DNA from: Angiostrongylus vasorum
Taxonomy: Eukaryota; Nematoda; Chromadorea; Rhabditida; Metastrongylidae
NCBI GenBank assembly: GCA_018806985.1
Contig: JADANN010000366.1
Location: forward strand, 1-64,000
Length of the DNA: 64,000 nt
Direction: 5' to 3'
Part shown: piece after piece, positions 1 to 11,800 of the stretch
Layout of the letters: every line of letters begins with the position of its first letter
How positions within the stretch are numbered: position 1 is the stretch's first letter
Program-made: the position numbers and the translations under genes
The notes under the pieces: model-generated
What the model was told of the DNA's origin: nothing
Databases searched by the model: none
The model's input: the letters and a program-made list of their open reading frames with translations, nothing else

Positions 1-393
1 GCAATCGTAGTTCATGGTGGTGGTCTTGTTCGAGCATGGTAGCGCATGCGAGTCTCGTACCGTGATCTGTGAAACAACTGCAGCTGCGGGTACAGCTGAT
101 TAACTTTGTTTACGAACACGTCCGCCCAACGTGTAGGTGGTCGTCCTGGGGGACGTTTGCATTCTCGTGGAGTCCACTATACAGTTCTTTTCGTCCATCT
201 GTCGTCCGTTCTTCTCATTATGTGACCGACCATCTATGTTTCGCTATCGATGTATAATCTCCTGGATCTCAAAGACGTGATAGATTTCGAAGGTCAGAGC
301 TTCGCATTCCGACTAAATATTGAGAGTGCCGGTTATATTTCAGAAGACATCGCTCAAGCGCTTTGTGAGTAGTGCGAAGCATTCTTGACGCAG

Positions 394-1752
394 TTAAAGT
401 ATCAACCCATGTCTCCGCAGCATAACACAGCGCTGGGAGGACCGTAGAATCGAAGAGATGAGCGCTAGATTTTCGCGTCCTTCAGTTGGTTGGTGGCTTC
501 CTTGAGAGTTCCCGAATGCGGCCCAAGCTGCTTCCCTTCTTCTATCTAGTTCCTCCTCCATGTTGTTTTCCATGTTCATTGAGCGCCCAAGGTATATGTA
601 CGAGGTGGTCTCTGCAATGAGAGAGCCATCCAATTCAATTTTTTCGCCTTCGCACCATGCTTTCTGACTTGTACGAAGTCCGATCTTTTTCCCCGCTTCG
701 TTGAGATCGTTGATCATCATCTTTGCTTCTCTAGTACTTCTTGAGAAGATGACAATATCGTCGGCAAAACGAAGGTTTGATAGGAAATTTCCATCAAAAC
801 GTATGCCTTTCTCATCCCAGTCGAGTGACTTCATTATCCACTGCAGTGCGGCACTAGACAGCTTTGGCAATATGGTGTCACCCTATCGAACCCATTTTCC
901 TTTGGGTATGGTAAGAGGTCGATAGAAAAGCTGTATTTTCGTAGTGCAGTTCCGATAACAGTCGCACAGAGTTCCTATGTAAGACGGGTCCACTCCTTGG
1001 TCGACGAGCGCTGATAGGATTGCATTCGTTTCGAGACTGTCAAACGACTTTTCATAGTCGACAAAGGTTAGGACTAGAGGCAAGTGGTATTCCCGACAGG
1101 CTTCGATGACCCTGGACACGGTTTGGATGTGGTACATACAGCAGAGTCGTTTTCGAAATCCTGCTTGCTGGACTGGTTGATCCTCATCCAATATCCTTGA
1201 TATGCGCGAGAGGATAATCTTCGTGGATAGCTTGTAGAGTACACTCAACAAGCATATGGGACGATAGTTACGAAGATCCTTCGGTCTCCTTTCTTGGGCA
1301 GGATGACCGCACGCGACGTCCTCCACTAGTCTGGGATTTTTTTCCTTTTGAAGGTAGGCTGTCATATGATTTGCGAGAAGCACATGTAAATTGTGGCCTC
1401 CAGCTCTAAGGAAATCGGCGGTAACATTGTCTGGTCCTGGAGCTGTGCCTCTTTTCATACTTTCTATCGCAACTCGAACCTCCGACGGAAGAATGCCAGG
1501 TGGTTTTTCTCCAGCGGGGATATTAGGGTCTGGGACGGGTATTGTGGAACGGAAAAGGTTTGTGTAGAACGTTTCCACTATTAATTCCATACTATGGCGG
1601 GAACTTTTGATGATCCCATCTTCGTTCATCAGGGCTGACAGCGGAACATTGTAATCACACAAGTCCCTGACGGCATTTTTTTCAGACTGCTTCTTTTTCT
1701 CTGCTGCTTCCAGTAGTTTCTTCTGCTTGTACCGTTGTAGATCTTCCTGCAA
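394..1752 (-). pseudogene. Reverse transcriptase of RTE family A, interrupted by one stop
   Basis: The upstream segment (883-1752) carries fingers and palm motifs: the YRPICLLSVLYKL block, QQAGFRK, and the LTFVDYEKSFDS motif A with its catalytic Asp. The downstream segment (394-870) has motif C as LRFADDIVIFS, then the thumb or tail block SYIYLGRSMNMENNMEEELD. The two are in the same frame and separated only by a TAG at about 879-881, where the family B elements have a Gln codon in the VRQGDTIS context. One transition would explain the break. Confidence 0.8.
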
Positions 1753-2025
1753 AGCTCTTTTGCAGCCGGCATTTATTACTAGCCATGTTAAACGTGGTGC
1801 AGTAGGATCAAGCTTCAGTTTCCTTCTCTTTCGAGCAACTCCTTAGTAGTGACGGAGATGCGATCCGATCTTCTTGCTTGAGGAACTGAGGCGAATTCGG
1901 CACAGCTTTTCAGTCCTTCGACAAGCAGCTCGTAGTCTGCGGTTGGGTCTTCTTTAATCTGCCAGTCACGTTTGGATAGGACTTCGCTCAGAATGTTCTC
2001 GTCGTATACAGTTAGACTTTTTCCC

Positions 2026-3023
2026 TCATGGTCGATGAAGAGAATTCCTTTCCAGCTTGTGCCTGAATCGAATCATCGCGCGAAGAAGGCGGTGATCGGA
2101 ACCAGTACAGAATGACGGGACTACCGATGTGTCAAGTAGGCACCATCTTCTGTTTGTCAGAATATGGTCGATCTCCGCATGAGTGATGTCGTTAGGAGAC
2201 TCCCTTGTCCAGCGGCGGCTTTCCTTCTTCTTGAAAGACGAGTTTCCATGGGAGAGACGTGCTGCTGACAGGAGTCCTGCGAGACGGTTCCTATTCTCAT
2301 TTCTTTCTCCTAATCCAAAACTTCCGATCCTGTATTCTCTCTCGTTGGCCTTTCCTATTCTAGCGTTGAAATCTCCGACAACAAATTTATGATATGCTTT
2401 TTCATGGCGGATGACTTCCTCCAACTGATAGTAGAACGCATTTAATTCGTACTCATCAGCTGCGTCGGTCGGTGAGTAGCAGCTGATGATAGTGATCTTC
2501 TTATGATGCGACATTTGAAGACGGAGGACGGCTATGCGAGGGGAAAGGATCTCGTATGAGTCGACGAGATGGACAATGGACGGGTGGACGACAAGCCTAC
2601 GCTGCCGACGTTTCGTGACGGGACCTTTTCTCCACGGATCACAAGGGTTCCGTTGTTTAGTTGGCGTATGTCGGTCTTCCTGATTTTTGTTTCTTGTAAC
2701 GCGGTCACATGAAATTTAATGCGATCTGCGGCTACAAGAAGGGCGTGAAGATCGGCGTCTGTGGAGAGTGTTCTGGTATTATACGTGCATAGTAAGAAAC
2801 AATCTCCATGGCGTGTCGTACGTGTGTTCGTCAGATCCGGTTCCAGTGACGTCCTGCGTAACCCGAGATTTTCTGGCCTCTCACCGGTCGTCCCACCGCT
2901 TGACCTCATAAACGGGAGCACCAAGTGTGCGGGTACTGAGGCTGGCCTATTGCTGGTCCTGCAACTTGGTCTTCCCTGGAGTCCTGACGTAACCTTGCAA
3001 AGGCGTACCCAGGTCTTCACCAC
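2026..3023 (-). pseudogene. EEP endonuclease domain of RTE family A (split in two frames)
   Basis: Two minus-strand open segments (2532-3023 and 2026-2514) together cover an exonuclease-endonuclease-phosphatase domain. Visible motifs are YNTRTL and ALQETK in the upstream part, and GDFNA, AEIDHIL and TGSDHRL in the downstream part. These are the Asn/Glu/Asp/His clusters of LINE endonucleases that nick target DNA to prime reverse transcription. The two parts sit in different frames, so a frameshift is present near 2515-2535. The N-terminal part contains no obvious signal or zinc finger. Confidence 0.8.
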
Positions 3024-3140
3024 GATGTTGATCAGAGGGAGGTGTGTTTCGGCGACGAATCCTTCGCTCGGTCTTCCTACTAGTCGGTTCGGAGAGATGT
3101 TAAAACCGAGATCAGAAACGAAAGTAGGAATGAAAAAGTA

Positions 3141-4184
3141 ACCGACCGCTCAAGGACGATGTAGAAGCCATTCATTTAATTTTAAAATAGAAATTCTCGA
3201 AATAATTTTGGCTAGTCCTTGCAAAACCTTCAAAAACCTTCGTCGTTCTGAACCAAGGAGACAAAAAATCTGCTAGGAATCATCAATAGTCAGGCCTCAT
3301 GTTTGGGCGATCCTGGCAATAAATGTTCGCGCCATTTGCGCATTCAAACGCGATCCTCTCCGTCTATCGCCGCCGGTATTTCTTTCTCTGTGCTCCGTCC
3401 GTGAGGGCGCATGGTAAACTCGTACGACACACGCCTACGACTACCATGAATTGCTTCCGTTCTGCCTTAACGTCGTTTATTTCTTTATCTTGATTTTTTT
3501 AAACGTCCACATTTTTTCTGAAAAAGTATCCACACGTTGTAACATGTAACATGTAACAACAACGAAGCCCATATGTTGGGTAGGGGTTGCCGGGTCTGTG
3601 AAGTATTTAACCTCCACTGCTTAAACCTCTAAAATACCGACTCGTGTTTGATATGGAACTGCCCAGGAATCAAGAAACGACCCAGAGTTTTGTGCAAAAA
3701 TTGATCTAAATCGAGAGAGGCTGTTTGAGATAAGGGTAGCAAAAGTCTTAGGGTGAACGACTAAGAGCATGGCAGCATTCAGGAACAACTGCACCCAGGG
3801 AAGCCAATTTCTTCCTAATTAAAACAAATTCAGAGTATTTCTTATACAACTCGGCAGACACATAGGTGGGAGATGACTTACTCCGTAGGGTTTACGGGTG
3901 CAGCCTGTGTGTTAAATGTTTGCTACAACTCGTGTTCTGTCCCTTTGTTGTTTCCACGGAAGCATCCATTTGCCGGTGACTTGGAAATCCCTGTAGCTAC
4001 TCAATGACCATCTTCTCCGATTATCTTGTTGCACATGCAACCGTGCAAAGGCACTCATCTCTTTTTTTTTATAGCGCTAATGTTTTTGGACCTGTGCTTT
4101 ATTGGGAGCGCAGTTTCTTGGCAATGATTTTGTTCGGGATAGGAGTAGGGAAATAAATAGCTACATATGGTGTGAAATTTCTTA
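3141..4184. other. Intergenic stretch, nothing recognised
   Basis: I see no coding exon, RNA gene or known repeat. The short tandem ACATGTAAC unit near 3540-3560 is the only local repetition. Confidence 0.5.
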
Positions 4185-4590
4185 AGCTTATTGAAGAGCC
4201 CCTTCCAACGGTTTGGCGCCTCATCGTGGCTGGGAGGTGTTTCTGGGTGTCGGGCTGTGTACGGCGGGAGGATTCATTCCCCGGCAGGGTCTCCCAAACT
4301 GAGAAGGAGTCCGACGTTTCCATCGTGAAACCCATCTAAGAGTAAACCAATACCAGAATTCAGCATCCATCTGGTGTCAAACTGGTCGCATGGTGGCAAA
4401 TCTCCCTCTGATCCACAACGGCGGTGGCTGCCTGTGGTGGTGACGGCCTGGGGCAGACTTGGCTCTGGCAGACGTCGGAACTCCAGGGATCCACAATGGC
4501 TAAACCAGCTAAAGTCCGAGAAAATGATGCTGTGGCCTGCAGGACCAATGAGGACGGACCGTCCATGTGTCCAAGTATACAAGTATTGAA
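4185..4590 (+). repeat. R1 family repeat (about 390 bp, heptamer tail), full-length copy
   Basis: This copy is homologous along its length to copies at 5270, 6808, 14036, 22598, 23200, 44650 and 50870. Sense is defined by the best copies, whose 3' end is a TATCAAG heptamer array (for example 51220-51236). The head contains an AACGGTTTACCGCCTCATC-like block, the middle contains GAGTAAACCAATACCAG, and the end contains ACGGGCCGTCCAAGTATC. It has no convincing ORF, so it is non-autonomous. It could be a SINE-like element mobilised by one of the RTE LINEs. Confidence 0.75.
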
Positions 4591-5267
4591 AGGCGTGTAG
4601 AATTCGATGGGTTTGTTGGTCCTCTGCAGAACTCCCTTTGTTTTCGTTGTCATACTGTGCCGTTTCGATCTTACCGCTTGTACTGCTTTTACTAGTAGAT
4701 ATTCGAGCAGGATGAGTAGAATGCCATCATGTCTTCATCATTTGCTCCATCTTTTAATCGCTTTGGCCTCCTGCTTATGCCTACCTCCATAACGATGGTT
4801 AAGTATTGCTTTAGCTAGTTCCATACATATATGCAATGATTCCACATTTAGGATAAGCTTTGCTCTTTTTCTATGGACACGAACTTCGTGTGTTGTTGGT
4901 TAGCCTTAGAAATAAGAACTGTTCCCTCTGCTTTGTGTGAAATTCCATTCAATCTACACGAGCTTTGTTGTGAGCCTTTTCGTGGTGATTGTTCAGCGAG
5001 TATTCCGTTGAAAGAAATTTCGATGTCGGGCAGTTTTCTGTTGTTCTGACAGGTCAAGCTTCGGGCTTATGTGTGGAAGATCCTTTCTAGGTGGGAGTAC
5101 TACGTTCGAATGTCCAAATGAGTATTGTTTGTATTCGTATCGTTTTGTACTCATCCTATATGATCTTATCTATTTGTATAACATCTAACAATGCGTTGAA
5201 ATGATGCACTGATGCGATATTATGGAGATCTAACTGATTTGAAAGTAATAGTAAACCACTGCTGTCA

Positions 5268-5660
5268 CTTCGATACTTGGATGGCCCGTCTTCACTGGTT
5301 TTGCAGACCCCAGCATAATCTCCACTTTTTCAGAGCTTTGCTCGTTTAGCTATTGTGGTTCCCTGCAGTCCCGAGGGCAGCCTGGCCAAAGTCTGCCATA
5401 GGTCGTCACCACTACAAGCGCAAGCTGCCGCCTCCCTTGTGGATCAGTGGGAAAGTTGCCACCATGCGACCAGTTTGATACCAGCATGGTGGTGGATACT
5501 GCTATTGGTTTACTCTTAACGGTGTTCGTGATGCCGGAGTTCTCAGCTGGGGAGGTGCTGTTGGTGGATGAATCCCTCCCGCTGTGCATCGCCGTTAAAC
5601 ACCCAGGAACACCTTCCAACCGCGATGAGGCGGTAAACCATTGGGAGGAACCACTGCTGT
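5268..5660 (-). repeat. R1 family repeat
   Basis: This is a reverse-orientation copy running from CGATACTTGGATGGCCCGTC (tail end) to GAGGCGGTAAACCATTGGGA (head end). It lies just upstream of the integrase-like gene. Confidence 0.75.
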
Positions 5661-5828
5661 TTGGAAAGGGAATTTCTTTTCAGTGAAAGTATTCTTTCAG
5701 TAGGTTGAGTTCGAGTCTCTTACGAGACATGCTCTCTTAAGTGTAGAAGTTGTGATTGCTTATCTTATTCACATCTAGCATGTTTTAAACGTTCACCTTA
5801 TTCAGAGCCTACATTCAAAGTTTTCCAG

Positions 5829-5839
5829 GACTTTATAGA
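5829..5839 (+). promoter_or_regulatory. Candidate spliced-leader acceptor and short 5' UTR
   Basis: AGTTTTCCAG ends at 5828 and the candidate ATG is at 5840, leaving an 11-nt leader. No coding exon joins from upstream. Nematode mRNAs commonly receive SL1 at such acceptors; its use here is an inference. Confidence 0.45.
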
Positions 5840-8800
5840 ATGCCAAGTAATCCGGAGAAGGTCAGCAACTCGGACAGTGAGGTTCAGTTGCAGCCGGTGA
5901 GTCATGGTTTTTTCTTTGTTGTAAGTAGTCATATGGTTCCAAGTCCTGATTCCGCAGAGTTGTTTTCCATTAAAACGCACTGACCATTTAGGACTCTACA
6001 ACAGAATTAAAGTGTGGCAGCCACCATACAAAAACGATCACAGGAGCACCAGTGCCAAAAAGTTCTTTTTTCTCAGAATTTACTTCCATTTTCCAGTGAA
6101 CATTATGACCTTATTAACTTAAGCCTACATTCGCATGCCAAAGAGGGGCTTTCCACCAAATCCCATGCCTGAGAACCATGTCCGGGTACGTTTTCTACTC
6201 AGAATTCATCTTGTTGGACCTTTATTTTGTGAAAGCAAGTTGGTGCACAAACAACACTACGTTTTTACGTTTTTATAGCTGGACCAGATCACAGATGAAC
6301 TGTATGATAAGTTCTGCAAAGAGGTCTTGGACGAAGCACCACAGAAGTGTACTCCCAGAGAGCGGAAACTACTTGACAACATGTGCTCTTCAGGAAACTT
6401 TGGGGCAGCCGTGGATTTTTACGATGAAATCATGGGCGAACTTCCGGTTGTGATGGTACATATGCGCACATCGAAAGTGTTTTTGTCTCCTTCCTTAAGG
6501 TGGTATATTTTATTTTAGAATCCTATGCACTTTTGGTGGAAGTTATTTGAAGTAGCGCGATTCCAGGCAAAAGTGTATTGAAAAAGTGATCGCTTTCAAG
6601 AAATCCGATCCTAACCCAATTTGTGCTGCTCTTCGTCATATTCAACAACTTTTCGTAGGGTTTCCTCCTGAGATTCGGGTTTGTTTTCACGTATATCACG
6701 CATTTTTTCTGAGTTTTCCGCAAAAGAAGTAGTTGCAAAAATAGTTTCTCGTATATTCGTCCATAAGGACGTTGTGAAACGTAATAGTGCAAAATACGTA
6801 TTTTGGTACTTGGATGACTCGTCCTCACTGGTTGTGCGCGCTCCAGCGTAATTTTCATTTTTCGGAGTTTTGCAGCTTTAACCATTGTGTTTCTCTGGAG
6901 TCCCGAGGTCAGTCTGGCCAAACTCTGGCCCGGTCGTCACCATCACAGGTAGTCGCTGCCCTTGTAGATCAGAGAGAGATTTGCCACCATGCGACTAGTT
7001 TGATACCAGGATGGTAGTGGATCTTGGTATTGGTTTACTCTTAGCTGGGCTTCCTACTAGAAACGCCGGACTCAGCTTGGGAGACCTTGCGGGGGGAATG
7101 ATCGCGCGTTGTACACCCGCAGCCCGGCACCCAGGAACACCTACGAGCCACGGTGAGGCGGTAAACCGTTGGGAGGATAGGTCAAAGTTAGATGGGTATC
7201 TAAAGTTTTCGTCTTCTACTTTTCTATGTATAAACCCAGAGTTGAAAATGAGAATATTTTATGTTCCACTGAACTTTTGAAAAAAAATTACAGTTACGTC
7301 ACATGTTAGTAGCCGAATTAGAGAAACAGGAACCTGGCTTGTTGTCCGAAGATGATAAACGACTAATGGCGCTTCCTCCTTCTGCAAGGTTCAGTGTTCG
7401 AACGGTCTGATATCCGTTCTTTCCTGTTTTTTCATTACGTCATGGAAATCTCATTATTTAAGAAGATAATCATATAATTCACTCATACATTTTAAGGGCT
7501 CAATGCTTCGTCGTTACACTGTGAAAGATGGCACACAACAGGCATCTAAGGAAGTTACCCCAAGGAGAACTTCTGCACGGTTACTATTTTCACTCTTCCT
7601 CATTCCCAGTTATTGGTTATTATCTTCTGGTATGGAGCACTGAAATAATTAAGGTCTTGTTCCCTGGTGAGATTGCATTTGCAGGATTTCTAAGTCCAGA
7701 GAGGTGACAGCAGTCGATTCGAAAAGCGGTATCATTAATATAAATGCGACGGCAAGTTCACCACTACTTGCGACGAAAGCTGTGTCTAAATCAAAACCTA
7801 TGAATGTGAATTTGTTGGTCCCACTCGATGATCCCATTTATGACAAAATTGCGGAAGTTCTGGCTGAGAGATGTTCTTTGGAAAGTGTGAGTTTTATCTT
7901 ATGAAAGTAGGATTTAGTGGATGCTGAAGGTGTGTGCATTTGTTTTAACTTTCTTTCCCTTTTAAATATAGTGATAGCGAAATATTTTAGATCCAGGACG
8001 TCTCATTACGATTAGCAATTGAAGCCATAAGAGCCAGTGAAGAGATTATGGTGGAGGATTGGTTGGAAGAGCAGTTTTTTTGCCCACCAGGTCTGAGATT
8101 GCGGGTCAACGACGAGTTTGGAAGAATACTCTTACGAAAAAGTGAGGTGGCAGCGGTACGTTACGATGGTGTAAGAACTATTGCTTTAAACCGACTTTCA
8201 TTTAACCTTGGTATAAATAAACAATGTACCTTGTTTCACTGATAAGCTAACACAAGGTTGGTATTAATATTTATTCCGCTAATGTTTCGGCGTCTTCCTC
8301 TTCCTCAGAGCTGTTGGTCCGATTCGATGTCCACAAGAAATGTGTGGAACACGAAGATGTTGAAACGTTGACCGAGTAAGTATTGGTAACGACCTCGTGT
8401 TAGATTATCAGTGAAACAAGGTGTAGGTACTGTGCTATTTCTGTTTATCCGTTTTCACTGTTGTTTTACATTTTTATCTAGGTTTGGCGAATGTGCTATG
8501 CAACACTGAATGAACGTTCACAAAGTGAAATTTTAAGCGCGGTTGAGGATCAGTACGTAGGAATAGCAACAAAAGCCAATGTAAGCGTCTAATAAGGATG
8601 ATGTTTCTGGTCGTAGAGCCGATTTTTAAAAAGATTGCTTATGTATTTCTATATATATTCGGCAGTATATCGTTTGTTTTTATATGCTGTTTAGATAAGA
8701 GAGGTCTCCAAATACGATTTATTGAAAGGCGCTCGCGTTGTTTTTCCTGCTCCACCGAGATGTATAGGAAGAAAACCGATGCAATATGTTCAGGTGTCAC

Positions 8801-11800
8801 CGCTTGTTTCTTAGAGGGTTTTTTGTGGAATTTCCATAACGTTGTGTTTATTGTGGTGTGATGGTGAACGCGTTAGCCCCCGAAAAAGTAGCGTGTTCAA
8901 TCCCCACCGCACACACCAGCGGTCCGGGCTTTTGCAGATATCATGGCATCGTTATCGTTTTATTTAACATGGTATTTAATTCGTCTGCACTTGCTTTCTG
9001 CTAATGTCTTCTTCCACTCTATTTCTGCTACTGCAGATCGACATACTTGCTATGGAGGAAACTATGTATGGCGAGCGCTTATACAGTCAAGCATTGTTCC
9101 TCACCGATTTGTATTCCGGTTACTCGTTTGCACGTGCTCTCACAGAAAGTCCTGATTTGGCCATTATTGTTCGCCACGTAATGGATATCTTTGGATCTTT
9201 TGGGCCGCCAGGTTAGCAAAGATTTCATATAAGCACACATATTAGATTCTTCGATGTTCTTCTTTTTTTTTGTTTGGTTAATTATCGTATTCTAGAGGCG
9301 TACAGAACATTCACCCTGGAATATTCTTCAGTGATAGCAGATGTCATGTTAGATATTGAGCGAATGTTCAAGATTGCCATCAAGAATATGGGCGTAGGAG
9401 TAAGTGGCTTTGGATCGTTCTCATCTTGTTTGGCAACAATGAGGCAATTTCGTAGTCGTACCTTTTATTTCTGCCTTTTTAATATTGTCAGGTTACTCGA
9501 AAATCTTTGCAGATTTCTAACATTTTGGGTTTTTGTATTTCACTTTGTTCAATTTTTTGATCGGAACTGGAACTACCAGATTCCAAGCATTTGCGCCAAC
9601 AGGTTGCAACTTTGTTTTGCCTGCTGTCTTAACTTTATAAGCTCCTGGCTCGAATGTTCTGAAGGGATTTTCAGCACTTCACTTTCTGTTAGAGATTTTT
9701 TTCAGAAACTTAGAGGATTCTTGAGAATGTGTTAGTCAGTTGAGGAGAACTTTAGTGGCTCCACTAGATGGTACAAAGCTTTCCTAACTCTTCTAATTCT
9801 TGCACTTCATGTCACTTGAAATACGCGATCCATTGGTTTTTTAAGGAAGGTTGGTCTCCTTTGACTGACCAGTAGCAATTTCATATGTCGGAATTTTTAG
9901 TGTCTTTTGACGGTTCCTGACATTGATTATCTCCTACAGTTGTTTCATAAAGTTTTATTGGTTATAAAGGATAAATACATTTGTTTAAGCATCTATCCTA
10001 AGTGTTCTTGGTTCAAAACATTTTGTCACGTGGCTACTGCAACAGGAGTGCAAATTGTCTTGTAGAATCCAGTTTACATCTCAGGCCTTATTACGATATC
10101 TTTGCTTTTTGTTCATTTCAGGTGACCCTATTGGTCGATTTTTTTGGACTTTTCATTTCAAGTTTTCTGTTATTATGAACAGTTCGTGAAACATTATTGA
10201 TTATTGATTGCTAGGTTAAGTGAAGGGTTAGTCTTTCGAATTATTCTGTTACTGTTTTACCTACGTCTAGCCCTTCTGTAAGCTCTCTAGTTTTAAAATA
10301 CGAATCTGCTGCATTTGAATTTTTCGATTATTGGTCGTAGATGGCAGCTTCTCTTTTTGAAGTCTCATTTTGTCCAGTGTTCTCATCTTCGTCTCAAAAA
10401 GGCTCAAGTACGAGTTAACAGTTGAACGATAAACTGTCTGGCGTTGCTTAGTCTCTTAAGGATGCGCCACGCATTCGACTTCATCATGTATTTAGATATG
10501 GTTGAATACATATGTGCCCTGGGCAATGGATATTGATATCCTTGAATCAGTCAGTGTTACTATCTTTTCAGACAAAGTTGGCAACAATTTTCCGTCACCG
10601 TAGGGATGGAACACAGGTTGTGCCCCTCATGCGGGATTGAACCAGTGGTCTCCACTCTTCGTTAAAAAGCACCTTTAATCACTGCGTTACACGCGCCTTG
10701 AGTAATAATCTCTGCGAATGAGTTAAAAAAAAAGGATAAAGCTCTTCGCGTTGATCCATCTCTTAGAGATGCACATGCATTCGACTTCATTAATCATCTG
10801 TGGAGGCGATTGGGTGCATATCTGGCCTGGCTCACGATGGCCCACCGATGTATAGAGCCAGTGCTGCTATCCTCCCAGACAAGTCTAGTAGCAATTTGCC
10901 GACTCCAGAGGGATGGAAGGCTTGGTGGGCCAGGGGTGCGGGAATCGATCCTGTATGCAGAGCGCCTGTGATCACTGCGCCACACGCGCCTTAATAGAGA
11001 GCTAGTGAACGAAATAGCTCGTTTTCTTGTTTCCCACTTTCCACATATTTTGCGCTTTATCTTTGTTTGATATATAATTCGTTTATCGTTTAGTTTTTAG
11101 TTTTACAGACTTCTTTTTCTTACCGTTTTTTATTTCAGGAATACGAGTATTTTATTTTGACACTTAGATACTTGTGTTAATATTTTTTGTCACTCCAGGG
11201 TAACCTAACGCGTGATCTTGTACGTGCCCTGTATCGTCGCGCGGAATCAGAACTGCTTTCCACAAACCGTTGGGTTGAAGCTTTACCATTTGCCGTGGTT
11301 GAACAAAATCAGCGTCCGTCAAAGTTTTTTGATCCAACGCGGACACCTTTCGAGGTTGTTTATATTTTTTTTATTATGTTTTTTGTAAAGATCAAATACT
11401 TTTTTGTCCTCATGTAATCATTTGGTTGTGAGATCTCAAACTTTCCTTATTTAGATAATGTTCGGCCGCCATGCATGGAGGGACGAGTTATGTCCGCCTT
11501 GGGTCAGTCCGAATAGTACAGGTAATTTATGTCCTACTGGAGGAGAAACTGAGGATCCGAAAAAGTGCAAGAAATGGGCTCAAGTCAAAGGGTTTTTTTA
11601 TGTAAAATTTCTAGCTATCGGGAAAACGAGCGCTATTTGGATCCTCACGAAGCTTTTATAGTAGTTTAAAGCCTTTTTCGCGTTCCACGCTTTTTATTTT
11701 TTCTCTTCAGATGACATGGAAATGGAGTCGCTTCGTTTTAGTTCTATTAAAACAGGAAAAGAGAGATATTTGGTTAGTTTCTTATGGCTATCTTGTAATC

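Larger units (their letters stand above)
1..3140 (-). mobile_element. RTE-type non-LTR retrotransposon, family A, long defective copy
   Basis: A LINE on the minus strand reads from about 3140 (5' side) down to the window edge. It encodes, in order, an apurinic-type endonuclease (EEP) and a reverse transcriptase, the two-domain layout of RTE-clade elements. Its 3' untranslated part (1-390) is closely matched by 53035-53400, which places both in one family; the true 3' terminus may lie just outside the window. Reading frames are broken: the endonuclease is split near 2520, a gap of unreadable frame lies at 1753-2025, and a single TAG interrupts the RT near 880. The element is therefore dead unless these are assembly errors. 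The 5' boundary is approximate. Confidence 0.85.

Noticed and set aside
8310..8375. Possible exon of the integrase-like gene (LLVRFDVHKKCVEHED frame with AG and GT boundaries)
   Set aside because: It lies across the centre of the 8220-8440 palindrome, and the flanking exons 7991-8155 and 8482-8580 join in phase without it.
9274..9735. 153-codon frame extending past the 9399 donor
   Set aside because: Only 9296-9399 is integrase-like. The rest is Phe-rich, low-complexity intronic sequence after a good GTAAGT donor.
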